A stretch of DNA of 64,000 nt from an uncultured Roseicyclus sp. (GCA_947494975.1 CANLXA010000004.1:62001-126000); one strand, 5' to 3'. Shown: positions 36,537-46,584, counted from the stretch's first letter. Numbers and translations are program-made. The notes: generated by a model not told the origin, from the letters alone.

Positions 36537-38224
36537 GCGGGGCTGAGACGCGCTGGCAAGGGGTCAACCTTGCGGTGGCGTGTCTTGCGCTGGATCCGGG
36601 CGCGATGGGCGGCATGTGGATCCGCGCCCGGGTTGGGCCGGTTCGGGATCAACTCGAAGACGGTCTCAAAACCGCATTTCAGGGTCTGAAATTGCGACGA
36701 ATTGCACCGTCCATGCCGGATGACGCCTTGTTCGGCGGGATTGATCTCGCATCGACGCTCGATACCGGTGTCTTGACCAAGACTGCAGGCATCCTGACGC
36801 AAGCCGATGTGCTGCTCTTGCCGATGGCCGAGCGGGTGGAGCCGGGCCTTGCCGGGCGTCTCGCCAATGCATTGGATCGCCAGCGGAATCTTGCGCTGAT
36901 CGCATTCGACGAAGGATCGGAACCCGGCGAACACGCGCCCGACGCCCTGACGGACCGCCTTGCCATCCATGTAGATCTCAGCGACCACCCCTTTAGCGAC
37001 GCGCCGGAACTGGCGATTGACTTGGAGGCCCTGAACAAAGCGCGCGCGGTGCTTCCGACCATCCAAATCTCTGAAAGCGTCATCGCCGAACTGGCGGAGG
37101 TTGCGGCGCGCCTCGGCATCCGGTCGCTCCGCGCCCCGTTGCAGGCCCTGGCCGTCGCTCGGGCCTCCGCGGCGCTGTCGGGTGCGGATGAGGTGGAAGA
37201 GGCTGATCTGCTGACCGCCATCGAATTGGTCCTCGCGCCGCGCGCAACGCAAATGCCCGACGCGCAGGAAAACAAGGACGACGACACGCCTCCGCCACCC
37301 GAAGACGTGCCGGACGACGCGCAGGATAGCGATCCCGAAGAGCAGCTTGACCTGCCACCGATCGAGATCCTGCTTGAGGCCGCACGAGCTATGCTTCCAC
37401 CAGATCTTTTGGCTCGGTTGACGGCTGGAAAGGCGCAACGCTCCGCCAGCGCGGCCGGGTCAGGCGCGAAGAAAGCCGGTAATCGTCGCGGGAGGCCCTT
37501 GCCACCGCGGGCCGGACGGATGGGCGGTCATGCCCGCGTTGATCTGGTTGCGACGCTGCGCACCGCCGCGCCGTGGCAGACAATCCGGCGCAACACGACC
37601 GGCATCCACGACCGGGTGCATGTGCGCATGTCCGACATCCGCCTGCGCCGGTTTCAGGAAACGTCGGATCGGGCGATCATCTTTGTGGTCGATGCCTCAG
37701 GCTCCGCCGCAATGGCGCGGCTGGCCGAAGCAAAAGGCGCCGTGGAGCTGCTTTTGTCCGAAGCTTATGCCCGCCGCGATCACGTGGCGCTTGTGGCGTT
37801 CCGGGGCGACGGGTCGGACGTCCTCCTTCCACCCACACGATCCCTCGTCCAAACCAAGCGCCGCCTGGCGAGCTTGCCGGGCGGCGGCGGCACGCCGCTG
37901 GCCTCTGGCCTGAAAGCGGCGATGGAGCTTGCGGCGTTGGCGCGGAGCAAAGGCATGACGCCATCCGTCGCGCTTCTGACCGATGGGCGAGCCAATGTGG
38001 ACCTGACGGGCACCGCCAACCGCGCGCAGGCCGGTGAGGATGCCACCAGCATGGCCCGGATCATACGCGCCAATGGATTGCCGGGCCTGGTGATCGATAC
38101 GGGCATGCGGCCAACACGGGGCCTTGATGCCCTGGCCCGAGATATGGGTGTGCCGTACCTGCCCCTGCCGCGCGCCGATAGCCGCAGCCTTTCACGCGCC
38201 GTGGACGCGGCGCTGACGCCATGA
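36533..38224 (+). CDS. bchD: Magnesium chelatase subunit D
   Basis: A 563-aa platform subunit of Mg-chelatase. The N-terminal AAA-like domain lacks a functional Walker A. An acidic, proline-rich linker spans about residues 240-270 (DDDTPPPPEDVPDD). A C-terminal von Willebrand A domain has the MIDAS motif DASGS at about residue 386. GTG start overlapping the bchI TGA. Confidence 0.96.
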   Translation: MSGAETRWQGVNLAVACLALDPGAMGGMWIRARVGPVRDQLEDGLKTAFQGLKLRRIAPSMPDDALFGGIDLASTLDTGVLTKTAGILTQADVLLLPMAERVEPGLAGRLANALDRQRNLALIAFDEGSEPGEHAPDALTDRLAIHVDLSDHPFSDAPELAIDLEALNKARAVLPTIQISESVIAELAEVAARLGIRSLRAPLQALAVARASAALSGADEVEEADLLTAIELVLAPRATQMPDAQENKDDDTPPPPEDVPDDAQDSDPEEQLDLPPIEILLEAARAMLPPDLLARLTAGKAQRSASAAGSGAKKAGNRRGRPLPPRAGRMGGHARVDLVATLRTAAPWQTIRRNTTGIHDRVHVRMSDIRLRRFQETSDRAIIFVVDASGSAAMARLAEAKGAVELLLSEAYARRDHVALVAFRGDGSDVLLPPTRSLVQTKRRLASLPGGGGTPLASGLKAAMELAALARSKGMTPSVALLTDGRANVDLTGTANRAQAGEDATSMARIIRANGLPGLVIDTGMRPTRGLDALARDMGVPYLPLPRADSRSLSRAVDAALTP

Positions 38225-39084
38225 GCGGGCTGCCCCCGGAGACGTGGCCCAATCGAAGCGCCAGCCGGATTGTTCCACTTGCCCCGCATCGCTGGCATGT
38301 GCAGGAGGTTGGCGAAGGGCCCAACGCGCTCTTGCTGCATGGTGCAGGCGCGTCGACCCATTCCTGGGCACCGCTGACGTCAAGAAAACAGTCTCTATAT
38401 CGCATGTTCGTGCCTGATCTACCGGGCCATGCATTCACACGCAGCCCAAAGGGTCGGGCACGGTTGCCAGATGTTGCCGTGGACATTTCGGCCCTTCTGA
38501 CCAACCAGAACGCTCAGCCCGACATCATCATCGCCCATTCCGCCGGAGCCGCCATCGCGCTTGAGATGACCCGCCGTGGGCTGGTCAATCCGAAGCGCCT
38601 GATCCTGATCAACGGCGCGTTGGAGGATTTTCGCGGGGCGGCTGGGTGGTTGTTCCCGATTCTGGCCAAAGCGCTGGCGCTGAACCCGTTGACGGGCCTG
38701 TTCCTGTCATCGGGCTCCGGCTCCATCTCGCAAGTCCGTTCGTTGATCCGGTCGACCGGGACCGAGTTGTCGGACGACGACCTACGCCATTACGCCGATC
38801 TTTTTGCGAAACGCTCCCATGTGGACGGGACTTTGGCGATGATGGCGCAATGGTCGCTCGCGGAGTTGAACCGCGCCCTTCCAAGCATAGAAACGCCGAC
38901 GCTCTTTATCCATGGGGCGAACGACAAGGCCGTGGATGTCAGCGTCGCCAAACGCGCATCCGCCGCGATGCCCAATGCGCATCTGGTTGTGCTGAACGGG
39001 GTCGGGCATTTGGCCCATGAGGAGGCGCCGGATCGCGTTGCCGCGGAAATCTCGGCCTTCACGGAAACGGTCCCGACCCATTGA
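38221..39084 (+). CDS. bchO: Mg-chelatase-associated alpha/beta hydrolase BchO
   Basis: A 287-aa alpha/beta hydrolase. An oxyanion HGAGAS is at about residues 40-45, the nucleophile elbow is HSAGAA near residue 102, and a late histidine occurs in GVGHLAHEE. BchO is found with bchI-bchD in purple bacteria and is thought to help the Mg-chelatase step; its reaction is not established. ATG overlaps bchD stop; it is the last gene of the operon before a hairpin. Confidence 0.93.
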   Translation: MSGLPPETWPNRSASRIVPLAPHRWHVQEVGEGPNALLLHGAGASTHSWAPLTSRKQSLYRMFVPDLPGHAFTRSPKGRARLPDVAVDISALLTNQNAQPDIIIAHSAGAAIALEMTRRGLVNPKRLILINGALEDFRGAAGWLFPILAKALALNPLTGLFLSSGSGSISQVRSLIRSTGTELSDDDLRHYADLFAKRSHVDGTLAMMAQWSLAELNRALPSIETPTLFIHGANDKAVDVSVAKRASAAMPNAHLVVLNGVGHLAHEEAPDRVAAEISAFTETVPTH

Positions 39085-39113
39085 AAAGGGCGGCCCCGCA
39101 GAGCCGCCCATTT
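39084..39113. terminator. Bidirectional terminator between bchO and cycA
   Basis: 7-bp arms GGGCGGC (39088-39094) and GCCGCCC (39103-39109) with AAAA before and ATTT after, so it can act in both directions. It lies between the convergent stops of bchO and cycA. Confidence 0.75.
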
Positions 39114-39136
39114 CCTTGCCGTCAGATATCAGACCC

Positions 39137-39583
39137 TTACTCGGCCTCGGGCCCGCCAAGGGACGCGAGGTAGGCGTAGAGGTTCAGCGCATCCTCTTCC
39201 GAGCGCACGCGGAAGCTCATGGCGCCACGCAGGCTGTCATCGGATGCCGCTTCGCGGATCCAGCCGGTCGGGTCCTGAACATAGGCCGCGAAGGAGGCTT
39301 CGTCCCACACCATTTCGGCTTCCATCAGCGCGGTCAGGCCGTCGCTGTAGCGGAAATCCTCGACCGAGCCGATGGTGCGGCCATCGATGCCCCAAAGGTT
39401 GGGGCCCGTGCGGGCATTCCGGCCCGCCAGCGTTTCGCCTTCAGCGTCCACCACAACGTGGCAGGAAATGCACTGGCGGAACGCACGTTCGCCAGCTTCC
39501 GCATCACCGGTGACGTGACCGTCGGCCAGAACCGGAGTTGCAAGGAGCGTTGCCGCCGCAGCGAGAACGGATAGTCGCTTCAT
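39137..39583 (-). CDS. cycA: Cytochrome c2-type soluble cytochrome
   Basis: A 148-aa class I cytochrome c with signal peptide (cleavage after VLA, about residue 20), heme motif CISCH at about residues 38-42 and a C-terminal methionine ligand candidate in GAMSFRV. It would carry electrons from bc1 to the reaction centre. It lies 86 bases beyond hemA at the end of the minus-strand superoperon; a TAAGGAG precedes the ATG. The symbol is assigned from type and location. Confidence 0.9.
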   Translation of the reverse strand: MKRLSVLAAAATLLATPVLADGHVTGDAEAGERAFRQCISCHVVVDAEGETLAGRNARTGPNLWGIDGRTIGSVEDFRYSDGLTALMEAEMVWDEASFAAYVQDPTGWIREAASDDSLRGAMSFRVRSEEDALNLYAYLASLGGPEAE

Positions 39584-39669
39584 AAGTAGTCTCCCTTAGG
39601 ATGTGCTCAGACCTGTATACCTAATGTTGAACGGGGTTCGTCCACACCTTTTTGTGACCCTTTCGGGGC

Positions 39670-40881
39670 TTAGGCGACAGCATGCGCAATCGCGCACTGC
39701 TTCCAAAGGGTTTTCAGGGCCATCACGAGGTATTCGATATCTTCGTCGGAATGCAGCGGACCTGGCGTAAAGCGCAGCCGTTCGGTGCCTTTGGGCACCG
39801 TGGGGTAGTTGATCGGCTGCACGTAAATGCCGAACTGTTCCATCAGGATATCGCTGAGCATCCGGCATTTCACCGGATCCTTCACCATCACGGGAATGAT
39901 GTGGGAGGGGTTGTGTTCATGAGGGATGCCCTCGGCGTCCAGCCGCGCGCGCAGGCGGGCCACCTGGCGCTTCTGCATCGCACGTTCCCAACCGCTTTCC
40001 TTGAGGTGCTTGATCGACTCGGTGGCCGCGGCCGCGACAGCGGGCGGCAGAGCGGTGGTGAAGATGAACCCGCTGGCAAAGGACCGGATGAAATCGATCA
40101 AAGCGTGGGAGCCGGTGATGTAACCGCCGACGCAGCCATAGGCCTTGCCCAACGTGCCTTCGATCAGGGTGATGCGATCCATCAGCCCTTCCCGCTCGGC
40201 CACGCCGCCGCCGCGAGGGCCATACATGCCAACGGCGTGGACTTCGTCGATGTAGCTCATCGCGCCGTGCTTTTCGCAGACATCAAGGATTTCGGCGATG
40301 GGCGCGATGTCCCCGTCCATGGAATAGACGCTCTCGAAGGCAACAATCTTGGTGGCGTTGGCGGGTAAGGCGGCCAGCTTGCGATCCAGATCTTCGGGGT
40401 TGTTGTGCTCCCAGATCACCTTGTCGCACTTGGCGTGGCGGATGCCTTCGATCATCGAGGCGTGGTTCAGCGAATCCGACAGGATCACCGCATTGGGCAG
40501 GCGGGAACCGAGCGTCGACAGGGACGCCCAGTTCGATACGTAGCCCGAGGTGAACAAAAGCGCATCTTCCTTGCCGTGAAGGTCGGCGAGTTCGGCCTCC
40601 AACAGCTTGTGATGATGCGCATTGCCCGAAATGTTGCGTGTGCCCCCGGCGCCGGTGCCGCATTCCTTGACGGTGGCGATCATGGCCTCCATCACCTTGG
40701 GGTTCTGGCCCATTCCAAGGTAATCGTTGGAGCACCAGACGGTGACCTCATCCTGACCATCGGAGTGGTTGCGCACGCGGGGAAACTCCCCCGATTTCCG
40801 CTGCAATTCGGCGAAGATGCGATAATTGCCCTCGTCCTTGAGTTGGTCGAGCTGGGTTTGGAACAGCTGGTCAAAGTTCAT
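39670..40881 (-). CDS. hemA: 5-aminolevulinate synthase
   Basis: PLP enzyme condensing glycine and succinyl-CoA, the first committed step to tetrapyrroles. 403 aa. The PLP lysine is in [15 protein letters not shown] (about residue 245), and [18 protein letters not shown] is the family hallmark. The ATG at 40881 has GAGGA upstream and overlaps the puhE stop; the longer upstream frame is part of puhE. Its place inside the photosynthesis cluster lets precursor supply follow pigment demand. Confidence 0.97.
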   Translation of the reverse strand: MNFDQLFQTQLDQLKDEGNYRIFAELQRKSGEFPRVRNHSDGQDEVTVWCSNDYLGMGQNPKVMEAMIATVKECGTGAGGTRNISGNAHHHKLLEAELADLHGKEDALLFTSGYVSNWASLSTLGSRLPNAVILSDSLNHASMIEGIRHAKCDKVIWEHNNPEDLDRKLAALPANATKIVAFESVYSMDGDIAPIAEILDVCEKHGAMSYIDEVHAVGMYGPRGGGVAEREGLMDRITLIEGTLGKAYGCVGGYITGSHALIDFIRSFASGFIFTTALPPAVAAAATESIKHLKESGWERAMQKRQVARLRARLDAEGIPHEHNPSHIIPVMVKDPVKCRMLSDILMEQFGIYVQPINYPTVPKGTERLRFTPGPLHSDEDIEYLVMALKTLWKQCAIAHAVA

Positions 40882-41690
40882 TGGGCTTCCTCGCTTAGTC
40901 GTGTCGCTTGGGTAGGCGTGGGCCGTTCGGGCAGCATCCAACGCCACAGTTTTTCATCAGGCAGGGGGAGCACCATGAACCAGTGCTCCAACAGGGCGAG
41001 CGCCGTCAGCGCGCTCAACAGGGCAAAGCCGACCGCGTCGGCCTGGCTGTCAGCGGTCCAGAGCAATTGCAACCAGCAAGCGGCGGCAAAGGACAGACCG
41101 GTGATCGAGATCGGGAAAAGCCAGTTCATCCGCGCGATGCGAAAGTGGCTGGGAAGATGGTTGAGGGGTTCGGGAATGAACTCCAGATTGATCTTCCGCA
41201 CCCCGAGATAGAGGTTCAGCTTGGCGCTGATCCGCGCGGCGAAAAGGATTGCGAAGGTCCAAGTGCCGAACATGTTTTCAGCGCCCCAGGACAGCAGGAT
41301 CATGGCCACCATGACCGCACCAAGCAGCATTTCGTGATAGGCAATCGTGCCCCAGGCGCGAATGAACCGCTCCCATTCCGGGACATCGGGGCTCATATGC
41401 GACGTGACCGGGCCGGTGATGGTTCCCGTCAGGAAGGTGAGCTCGATCCAACCCCACAGGGCCAGTGCGGCCAGAAACGCCACATAGATACCCGCAATGG
41501 ACGTGTCACCGAGCGTGTCGATGAACCCCGCCGCCCCCAGAACGAGGATCGGCAGAGTCATCAGGCAGGCCCAAAGCCGGGCATGCGGCCCGCCATGATC
41601 AGCGCGACGCACAGCCAGCAGGATCGCCCCGGTGGAGGCCCACCAGACAAACAGGGCCGCAAGGGCCGCGATCCAGGGAGAGCCGAGCAT
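40878..41690 (-). CDS. puhE: Photosynthetic complex assembly protein PuhE
   Basis: A 270-aa membrane protein with about seven or eight helices. The position between acsF and hemA and sequence landmarks ([47 protein letters not shown]) match PuhE. In Rhodobacter capsulatus loss of PuhE affects reaction-centre amounts and bacteriochlorophyll production; the mechanism is unknown. Start and stop overlap both neighbours. Confidence 0.92.
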   Translation of the reverse strand: MLGSPWIAALAALFVWWASTGAILLAVRRADHGGPHARLWACLMTLPILVLGAAGFIDTLGDTSIAGIYVAFLAALALWGWIELTFLTGTITGPVTSHMSPDVPEWERFIRAWGTIAYHEMLLGAVMVAMILLSWGAENMFGTWTFAILFAARISAKLNLYLGVRKINLEFIPEPLNHLPSHFRIARMNWLFPISITGLSFAAACWLQLLWTADSQADAVGFALLSALTALALLEHWFMVLPLPDEKLWRWMLPERPTPTQATRLSEEAQ

Positions 41691-42814
41691 CAGTAGGCGG
41701 GCTCCAACCGTGTGGTGACGGGCACCTGATGTTTGACGGCCGGGATCGTGTAGAGGCCGATAAAGGCCGTCCCCGCCCGAACCGAGGCGCCGATCCGTTT
41801 GAAGAATTTGCCGTTCTTCTTGGCGTCCGCCAGATCCGCATTGGCCCGTTGCATGGCCTCAAGGCCCCTCTGCCAGCGCGGGTTTTCGATATCCAACGTG
41901 ATCGGGAAGATCTGCTTGGTGATCTCGGAGGTCTTGGTGAAGACCTCGTGCGCATACCAATCGGGATCGACTCCAAGGGCCTCATGGAAGGCGGGCCGTT
42001 GGTGATCACGGACATACATCGTGGAATAGACGGCAGTTAAGAAGAACTTGATCCAGAGCTTGTTTTGCCAGCTTTCTGTCAGCTTCGGATCAGTTTTCAT
42101 GAGAAGCGCGAAGGCTTCGCCATGGCTGAACTCATCATTGCACCATTCGCGGAACCACTTGAAGATCGGGTGGAACCGATGCTCCGGGTTCGCCTCTAAG
42201 TGGCGGTAGATCGTGATGTAGCGGGCGTAGCCGATCTTCTCGGACAGATAGGTCGCGTAGTAGATGAACTTGGGCCGGAAGTAGGTGTATTTCTTCTTCT
42301 GGGTCAGGAAGCCGAGATTCACGGCAATCCCCGCTTCGCGCAGGGCGTCGTTGATGAAACCCGCATGGCGCGCCTCATCCCGGGCCATCAGTTGAAACAG
42401 GGTGACGATATCGTCGTTGTTCCCGCGACGCTTCATTTCCTTGTAGAGGACACATCCCGAAAATTCGGCGGTGCAGGAGCTGACCAGAAAATCGATGAAC
42501 TCAGCCTTCAGCTTGGGCTCCATATTCTCCCAATCGACGCTGTCCCAATCTTCGTTCTTCTTGAAATGGCCCTTGTTGGGGTCGGACTTCATCCGTTCGA
42601 TCAGCTTGTCCCAATCCTCGCGGACGGGCTCCACGTTGATGGCGTCCATCTCATCGAAATCGGTGGTGTAGAAGCGCGGGGTCAGAAGCGTGTTCTGCAT
42701 CGCCAGCGCAGTGGCGCCTTCACTGTCGACAACGCCCTGGTGGTTATCGGCGGCCAGCGCCTCTTCCACGGTGGTGGCGTCGGCGGAGTGAGTCAGGTTG
42801 GATGCATCTTTCAT
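41690..42814 (-). CDS. acsF: Mg-protoporphyrin IX monomethyl ester oxidative cyclase (aerobic)
   Basis: Di-iron enzyme that uses O2 to form the isocyclic ring. 374 aa. Iron-ligand segments are visible: TAEFSGCVLYKE, the DEARHAGF motif, and NDEFSHGEAFALLM. The ATG at 42814 (MKDASNLTH) follows AAGGAG and overlaps the stop of bciE. No bchE is in the window, so this step depends on oxygen unless bchE lies elsewhere. Confidence 0.97.
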   Translation of the reverse strand: MKDASNLTHSADATTVEEALAADNHQGVVDSEGATALAMQNTLLTPRFYTTDFDEMDAINVEPVREDWDKLIERMKSDPNKGHFKKNEDWDSVDWENMEPKLKAEFIDFLVSSCTAEFSGCVLYKEMKRRGNNDDIVTLFQLMARDEARHAGFINDALREAGIAVNLGFLTQKKKYTYFRPKFIYYATYLSEKIGYARYITIYRHLEANPEHRFHPIFKWFREWCNDEFSHGEAFALLMKTDPKLTESWQNKLWIKFFLTAVYSTMYVRDHQRPAFHEALGVDPDWYAHEVFTKTSEITKQIFPITLDIENPRWQRGLEAMQRANADLADAKKNGKFFKRIGASVRAGTAFIGLYTIPAVKHQVPVTTRLEPAY

Positions 42815-43146
42815 GCCGTTGCTCCTTCGCCTATCGCGCGGGGCGCTGCTTGAGGGGTGACCTCCTCGGAGAATGAGAATTCGCAAAGCTCCATGAACTC
42901 GAAATCACCGGTCATCCGGGTCCAGAGTTGCTCCAGCTTGGAGGCGCGGGTGATGCGGGCCATCCGCTCGACCCGCACAACCTCACCGTAGGGCGCCATC
43001 ACGGGCTCGCCTTGTACCTGCACCTCATCGCCGGGGTTGATGGTGGCTCCGTTCAGGAACTTCACATGCGCATGCAGGCTGTCGAAGCAGTGGCTGACTT
43101 CAACCTCGCAGGGCGCCATTTCAAAATCACGTGTCAGAAGGCCCAT
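42811..43146 (-). CDS. bciE: Oxidative cyclase auxiliary subunit BciE (candidate)
   Basis: A 111-aa acidic protein directly upstream of acsF with overlapping stop/start codons (ATGA). It has one short beta-rich domain (VSHCFDSLHAHVKFLNGATI, GDEVQVQGEPVMAPYGEV) and an acidic C-terminal half. Alphaproteobacterial AcsF is known to need BciE, encoded by a small gene conserved beside acsF in these organisms. Size, conserved position and coupling support this assignment, which I make from context since no catalytic motif exists. Confidence 0.75.
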   Translation of the reverse strand: MGLLTRDFEMAPCEVEVSHCFDSLHAHVKFLNGATINPGDEVQVQGEPVMAPYGEVVRVERMARITRASKLEQLWTRMTGDFEFMELCEFSFSEEVTPQAAPRAIGEGATA

Positions 43147-43149
43147 GGC

Positions 43150-43656
43150 TCATTCCTCCAGAAGGCGCGCAAACGTCGCCTCGTTATCGGCACCGAAGCC
43201 CACAAGCTCGGCCCGGAAGTCGGTAAGGTCATCGCGCAGGCCAAGGCGGCCATCGGCGAAACGGACAAGGCGGATTGGATCGGATGCGGCGGCGCCAACG
43301 GCCCCGCGTTCGCGTTCCAGAACGCGGTAGATGCCGGCGACAAAGCCGCCCTCATCCTGCGCGAAATTCACGATCACGTTTCCGTCCAGATCCAGCACAC
43401 GGGCGGAGCCGTCCATTTGCCCATAGATGCGGATGACGCGCTCCATCACAACGGGCGCCTCTTCTATCGTTGGCGGCATGGCCGACAGGGGCCGATCCGT
43501 GAGGCGCGCATAGGTGACGATCACCAGCACGCACATGCACAAGATGAACATGGCCCGGATCAAGACCGTCGGGATCATCTCCTTGTCGCGGACGACGAGT
43601 TTTTGCTCCGCCGGACTTCGGTGAAAGGTCTTCTCTGGTGCGGGGCTGAGGGTCAT
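43150..43656 (-). CDS. puhC: Photosynthetic complex assembly protein PuhC
   Basis: A 168-aa protein with an N-terminal cytosolic segment, one membrane helix (about residues 30-50) and a periplasmic domain. The motif VMERVIRIYGQMDGSARVLDLDG and location after puhB match PuhC, needed for full reaction-centre and LH1 assembly in Rhodobacter. It lies 3 bases upstream of bciE. Confidence 0.93.
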   Translation of the reverse strand: MTLSPAPEKTFHRSPAEQKLVVRDKEMIPTVLIRAMFILCMCVLVIVTYARLTDRPLSAMPPTIEEAPVVMERVIRIYGQMDGSARVLDLDGNVIVNFAQDEGGFVAGIYRVLERERGAVGAAASDPIRLVRFADGRLGLRDDLTDFRAELVGFGADNEATFARLLEE

Positions 43657-43671
43657 TGGTCGTTCTCCTCC

Positions 43672-44322
43672 TTATTCCGCGGGGTGAGGGGCCATTGCGG
43701 GCCCGGGGGTGCGCGTGATGACGGGTTGGGAAACGGCTGTCTCGGCCGCCTCCGACAGGATATCTGCCACCGCCTTCACGTCGTTGATGCAGCGCAGGGA
43801 GGGCTGCACGGGGGTCATCTTCCACGGCCGGACATGGGGCCATGTGAGGATGTAGCTGAAGGTCATTCCGCCTTCGGGATTCATTTCCAAAGCGATGTTG
43901 CCGCTGCCATTCTTGCGCACGGCCAGCGTGGCGTTGCGGATCTGCACAAAGGGCAGGTTCAACGTCATCGTGAGGGCCGCGCCGATGCGCATGGCCACGC
44001 GTTTGTTGGTGATTGTGTAGACGGTGGCCTTGGCCTGAATGACGGCCACCGCCAGAAGCAGAAGGCACACGATGGCACCCAAAACGAGGAAGAACGACGC
44101 CGCCGTCGCGCTGGTGATCCAGCTTTCGGTCGCCGCTCCGCCCACGGTGCGCCAGGCGAACAGGATCACGAAATAGCCTGCGACCCACCACAGGCTGAGC
44201 GATTCCTTGGCCAGGGCCCACCAATTGGGCTGTCCCTGCCAGAGGATATGTTCCCCATCCGGCAGGTTCTGGGGCAATCCACGGACCGGCTCGGTCTGAA
44301 AGTCGTCGTGGTCATGCGACAT
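43672..44322 (-). CDS. puhB: Photosynthetic complex assembly protein PuhB (PH-domain)
   Basis: A 216-aa membrane protein. The N-terminus reads EPVRGLPQNLPDGEHILWQGQPNWW, as in PuhB, followed by two hydrophobic segments and a bacterial PH-like domain (TITNKRVAMRIGAALT, ALEMNPEGGMTFSYILTWPH). It assists reaction-centre assembly. Gaps to puhA and puhC are 35 and 15 bases. Confidence 0.94.
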   Translation of the reverse strand: MSHDHDDFQTEPVRGLPQNLPDGEHILWQGQPNWWALAKESLSLWWVAGYFVILFAWRTVGGAATESWITSATAASFFLVLGAIVCLLLLAVAVIQAKATVYTITNKRVAMRIGAALTMTLNLPFVQIRNATLAVRKNGSGNIALEMNPEGGMTFSYILTWPHVRPWKMTPVQPSLRCINDVKAVADILSEAAETAVSQPVITRTPGPAMAPHPAE

Positions 44323-44357
44323 CGGTCGTTTCTCCTCGGTTTCGGTTCACTGCCTGG

Positions 44358-45140
44358 TCAGAGCAGCGGTTCGGCCCGTTTTTCATCGGCATAGAGGATG
44401 CCCGCACCGTAATAGGCAGAGATCTTCTCTTCCTCGAGCTTGGTGATCTGGGTGGAGGATTTCGTGAGCGGGACACCCGCGAAATGCTTGCCGTAGATCG
44501 AGTTGATCTTCACCCGGCGCCAGATCTGGCAGAAGTGGATGGGCACCAGCCGCTTGCCGCCGCCATGGGCCTCGTCCAGCTCGATCTCCAGGTAACGCAC
44601 CAGCTGTTCCGGCGCATCGATCCACATGTCGGAGATGGTGCCCACCTCTTCGCCGTCTCCGGCAACCACCGTCAGGCCGCGCGGATCCCGCCCGGCGGAG
44701 ACATGGTAGCTTTCGGTCTGCGCCATCGGCACGATCTTGGCATGGCCGTGACCATCCAGTTCCGGCTCATCCCGGCGCGGCGTCCAGGATCCTGATCCAA
44801 CCCCGGCCAGCATGGCGTCGCCGACGGGCTCATACGGATAGCCGTTGGGCACCGCCGTCGCTTCCATCACCTCGCCCAGATCGGTGCGGCGGTGTTCATT
44901 CTCATTCTCGGGCGACGGCACCACAACATCACCGCGCCCATGGGGCAGGCGGAAGGTCTTCTTATCCGGAACCGGGAACGGGCCCTGATTGGGCGCGGGC
45001 GAGCCATCCTCGTTTTCCAGTGGATAACCTTCGCGCATATTCTCCGTCTGCAGGTAGTAGATCAGCAGCGCGAAGAAGATCCAGAACAGCCAGATCGAGA
45101 GGCTGGCAAGATCGAAATTCCCAAAGAATGCGTTTTCCAT
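44358..45140 (-). CDS. puhA: Reaction centre H subunit
   Basis: H subunit of the type-II reaction centre, 260 aa. One N-terminal membrane helix (LSIWLFWIFFALLIYYL, about residues 12-28) is followed by a cytosolic PRC-barrel domain; VGTISDMWIDAPEQLVRYLE is characteristic. The ATG at 45140 has GAAAGGA 9 bases upstream; the frame remains open further 5' inside lhaA but that is not coding here. Confidence 0.97.
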   Translation of the reverse strand: MENAFFGNFDLASLSIWLFWIFFALLIYYLQTENMREGYPLENEDGSPAPNQGPFPVPDKKTFRLPHGRGDVVVPSPENENEHRRTDLGEVMEATAVPNGYPYEPVGDAMLAGVGSGSWTPRRDEPELDGHGHAKIVPMAQTESYHVSAGRDPRGLTVVAGDGEEVGTISDMWIDAPEQLVRYLEIELDEAHGGGKRLVPIHFCQIWRRVKINSIYGKHFAGVPLTKSSTQITKLEEEKISAYYGAGILYADEKRAEPLL

Positions 45141-45153
45141 TGCGTGGGTCCTT

Positions 45154-46584
45154 TCAAGTGGGGAGATCGGCGAGGCCGATTTTGGCCCCCCCATTCGCGG
45201 TGGTGGTCGTTCGTGTGCGCACCAGCGGCCCAAGGGCCACAAGCGTCGCGAAAAGCAGAAGGATTTCGAGGTGGTAGACGACGGAATACCCCGTCGCTGC
45301 ATTCCCGAGCGCCTCGCCAAGTTGTCCGGACATGGCAAGGGAGTTGACGCCATCGCGGATCGCGCCGCCGATCGCGATGGAGACACCGGCCGCGGTAGCC
45401 TGCGCGGCGCCCCAGGCCCCAAGGGCAAGGCCACGGCCCGCGCGATGGCTGGTCTGCATGGTCATCGCGGCGGTCAGGGTCGCGACGGAGAAGAGGCCAC
45501 CGCCAAATCCGATCAGGCAGGCGCCCGCAAAGAACAGCTCGGATGAGCTCCATGGGTTGGCGAAAATCACGGCGGAAAACGCGATGAGCCCCGCCAGGAG
45601 GCCGCGCGCGGCCATGCGGAACGGGTTGATCCCCTGGCTCAGCCAGCGGGCAGCGAAGGCAAACCCCGCCAGCGCACCGGCGGCCCAGGTGGCCGTCAGC
45701 AGCGTCGTCGCCGAGACGGACAGGCCAAGGATTTCGCCGCCATAGGGCTCCAGCAAAACGTCCTGCATGTTGAACGCCATGGTGCCGAGGAAGACGACAA
45801 CCAGAAGCCGCCCGGCCGTCCCGCCATTGGTGTAGTCGGACCACGCATCGCTGAACGTGGGGCTATCGGCCTCCCGCTCGGCCTTGGACATCGGCCTGAC
45901 CCGCTCCTGCTTCCATAGCGCGGTGACGTTCAAGATCACGGTCAGGACGGCGGCGCCCTGGATCACCTGGATCAATTCCAGTGGGGTGAATTCGCGCAGG
46001 AGCCAGCCGATGATCACGGCGGAGACGCCCATGCCGACAAGGAACATCACATAAAGAAGTGCCACAACGCGGGGGCGGGTTTCATCGGTGGCGCGGTCTG
46101 CGGCGAGCGCCAGACCGGCGGTCTGCGTCATATGCATGCCGATGCCGGTCATCAGGAAGGCGAGCCCGGCCAGGGCCTCACCGGCATAGGGGATATCGTA
46201 CCGCACCTGCGTCACGTCCCCGCCGAGGACCAAGAGCGAAGCGGGCATGATGGCGAGGCCGCCGAATTGCCAGAGCGTGCCGAACCAGAGGTAGGGAATG
46301 CGCTTCCAGCCGATGGCGGATTTGTAGGTATCGGATTTGAAGCCAAGAAGCGCCCGGAATGGCGCGATCAGGACGGGCAGCGCCACCATCATCGCGACGA
46401 GGAAGGCGGGAACCTGAAGCTCCACGATCATCACGCGGTTGAGCGTGCCGAGCAGGAGGACCGCGGCCATGCCGACGGAGACCTGGAACAGGCTGAGGCG
46501 CAGAAGCTGGCCGAGCGGCAGGTCATCGCTGGCGGCATCCGCGAAGGGCAGATAGCGAATGGATATGCGTTTGAGCATACTCAT
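45154..46584 (-). CDS. lhaA: Light-harvesting complex assembly protein LhaA (PucC family)
   Basis: A 476-aa MFS-fold protein of the bacteriochlorophyll-delivery (PucC/LhaA) family with about 12 helices. Landmarks are the start LKRISIRYLPFADAASDDLPLGQLLR, GTLNRVMIVELQVPA and FRALLGFKSDTYKSAIGWKRIP. It is required for LH1 assembly. The start overlaps the bchM stop (ATGA), with an alternative ATG two codons in. Confidence 0.95.
   Translation of the reverse strand: MSMLKRISIRYLPFADAASDDLPLGQLLRLSLFQVSVGMAAVLLLGTLNRVMIVELQVPAFLVAMMVALPVLIAPFRALLGFKSDTYKSAIGWKRIPYLWFGTLWQFGGLAIMPASLLVLGGDVTQVRYDIPYAGEALAGLAFLMTGIGMHMTQTAGLALAADRATDETRPRVVALLYVMFLVGMGVSAVIIGWLLREFTPLELIQVIQGAAVLTVILNVTALWKQERVRPMSKAEREADSPTFSDAWSDYTNGGTAGRLLVVVFLGTMAFNMQDVLLEPYGGEILGLSVSATTLLTATWAAGALAGFAFAARWLSQGINPFRMAARGLLAGLIAFSAVIFANPWSSSELFFAGACLIGFGGGLFSVATLTAAMTMQTSHRAGRGLALGAWGAAQATAAGVSIAIGGAIRDGVNSLAMSGQLGEALGNAATGYSVVYHLEILLLFATLVALGPLVRTRTTTTANGGAKIGLADLPT

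Noticed and set aside
42928-44394. Plus-strand frame of nearly 490 codons opposite bciE, puhC and puhB
   Set aside because: Spans three well-supported genes on the other strand and has no family resemblance.
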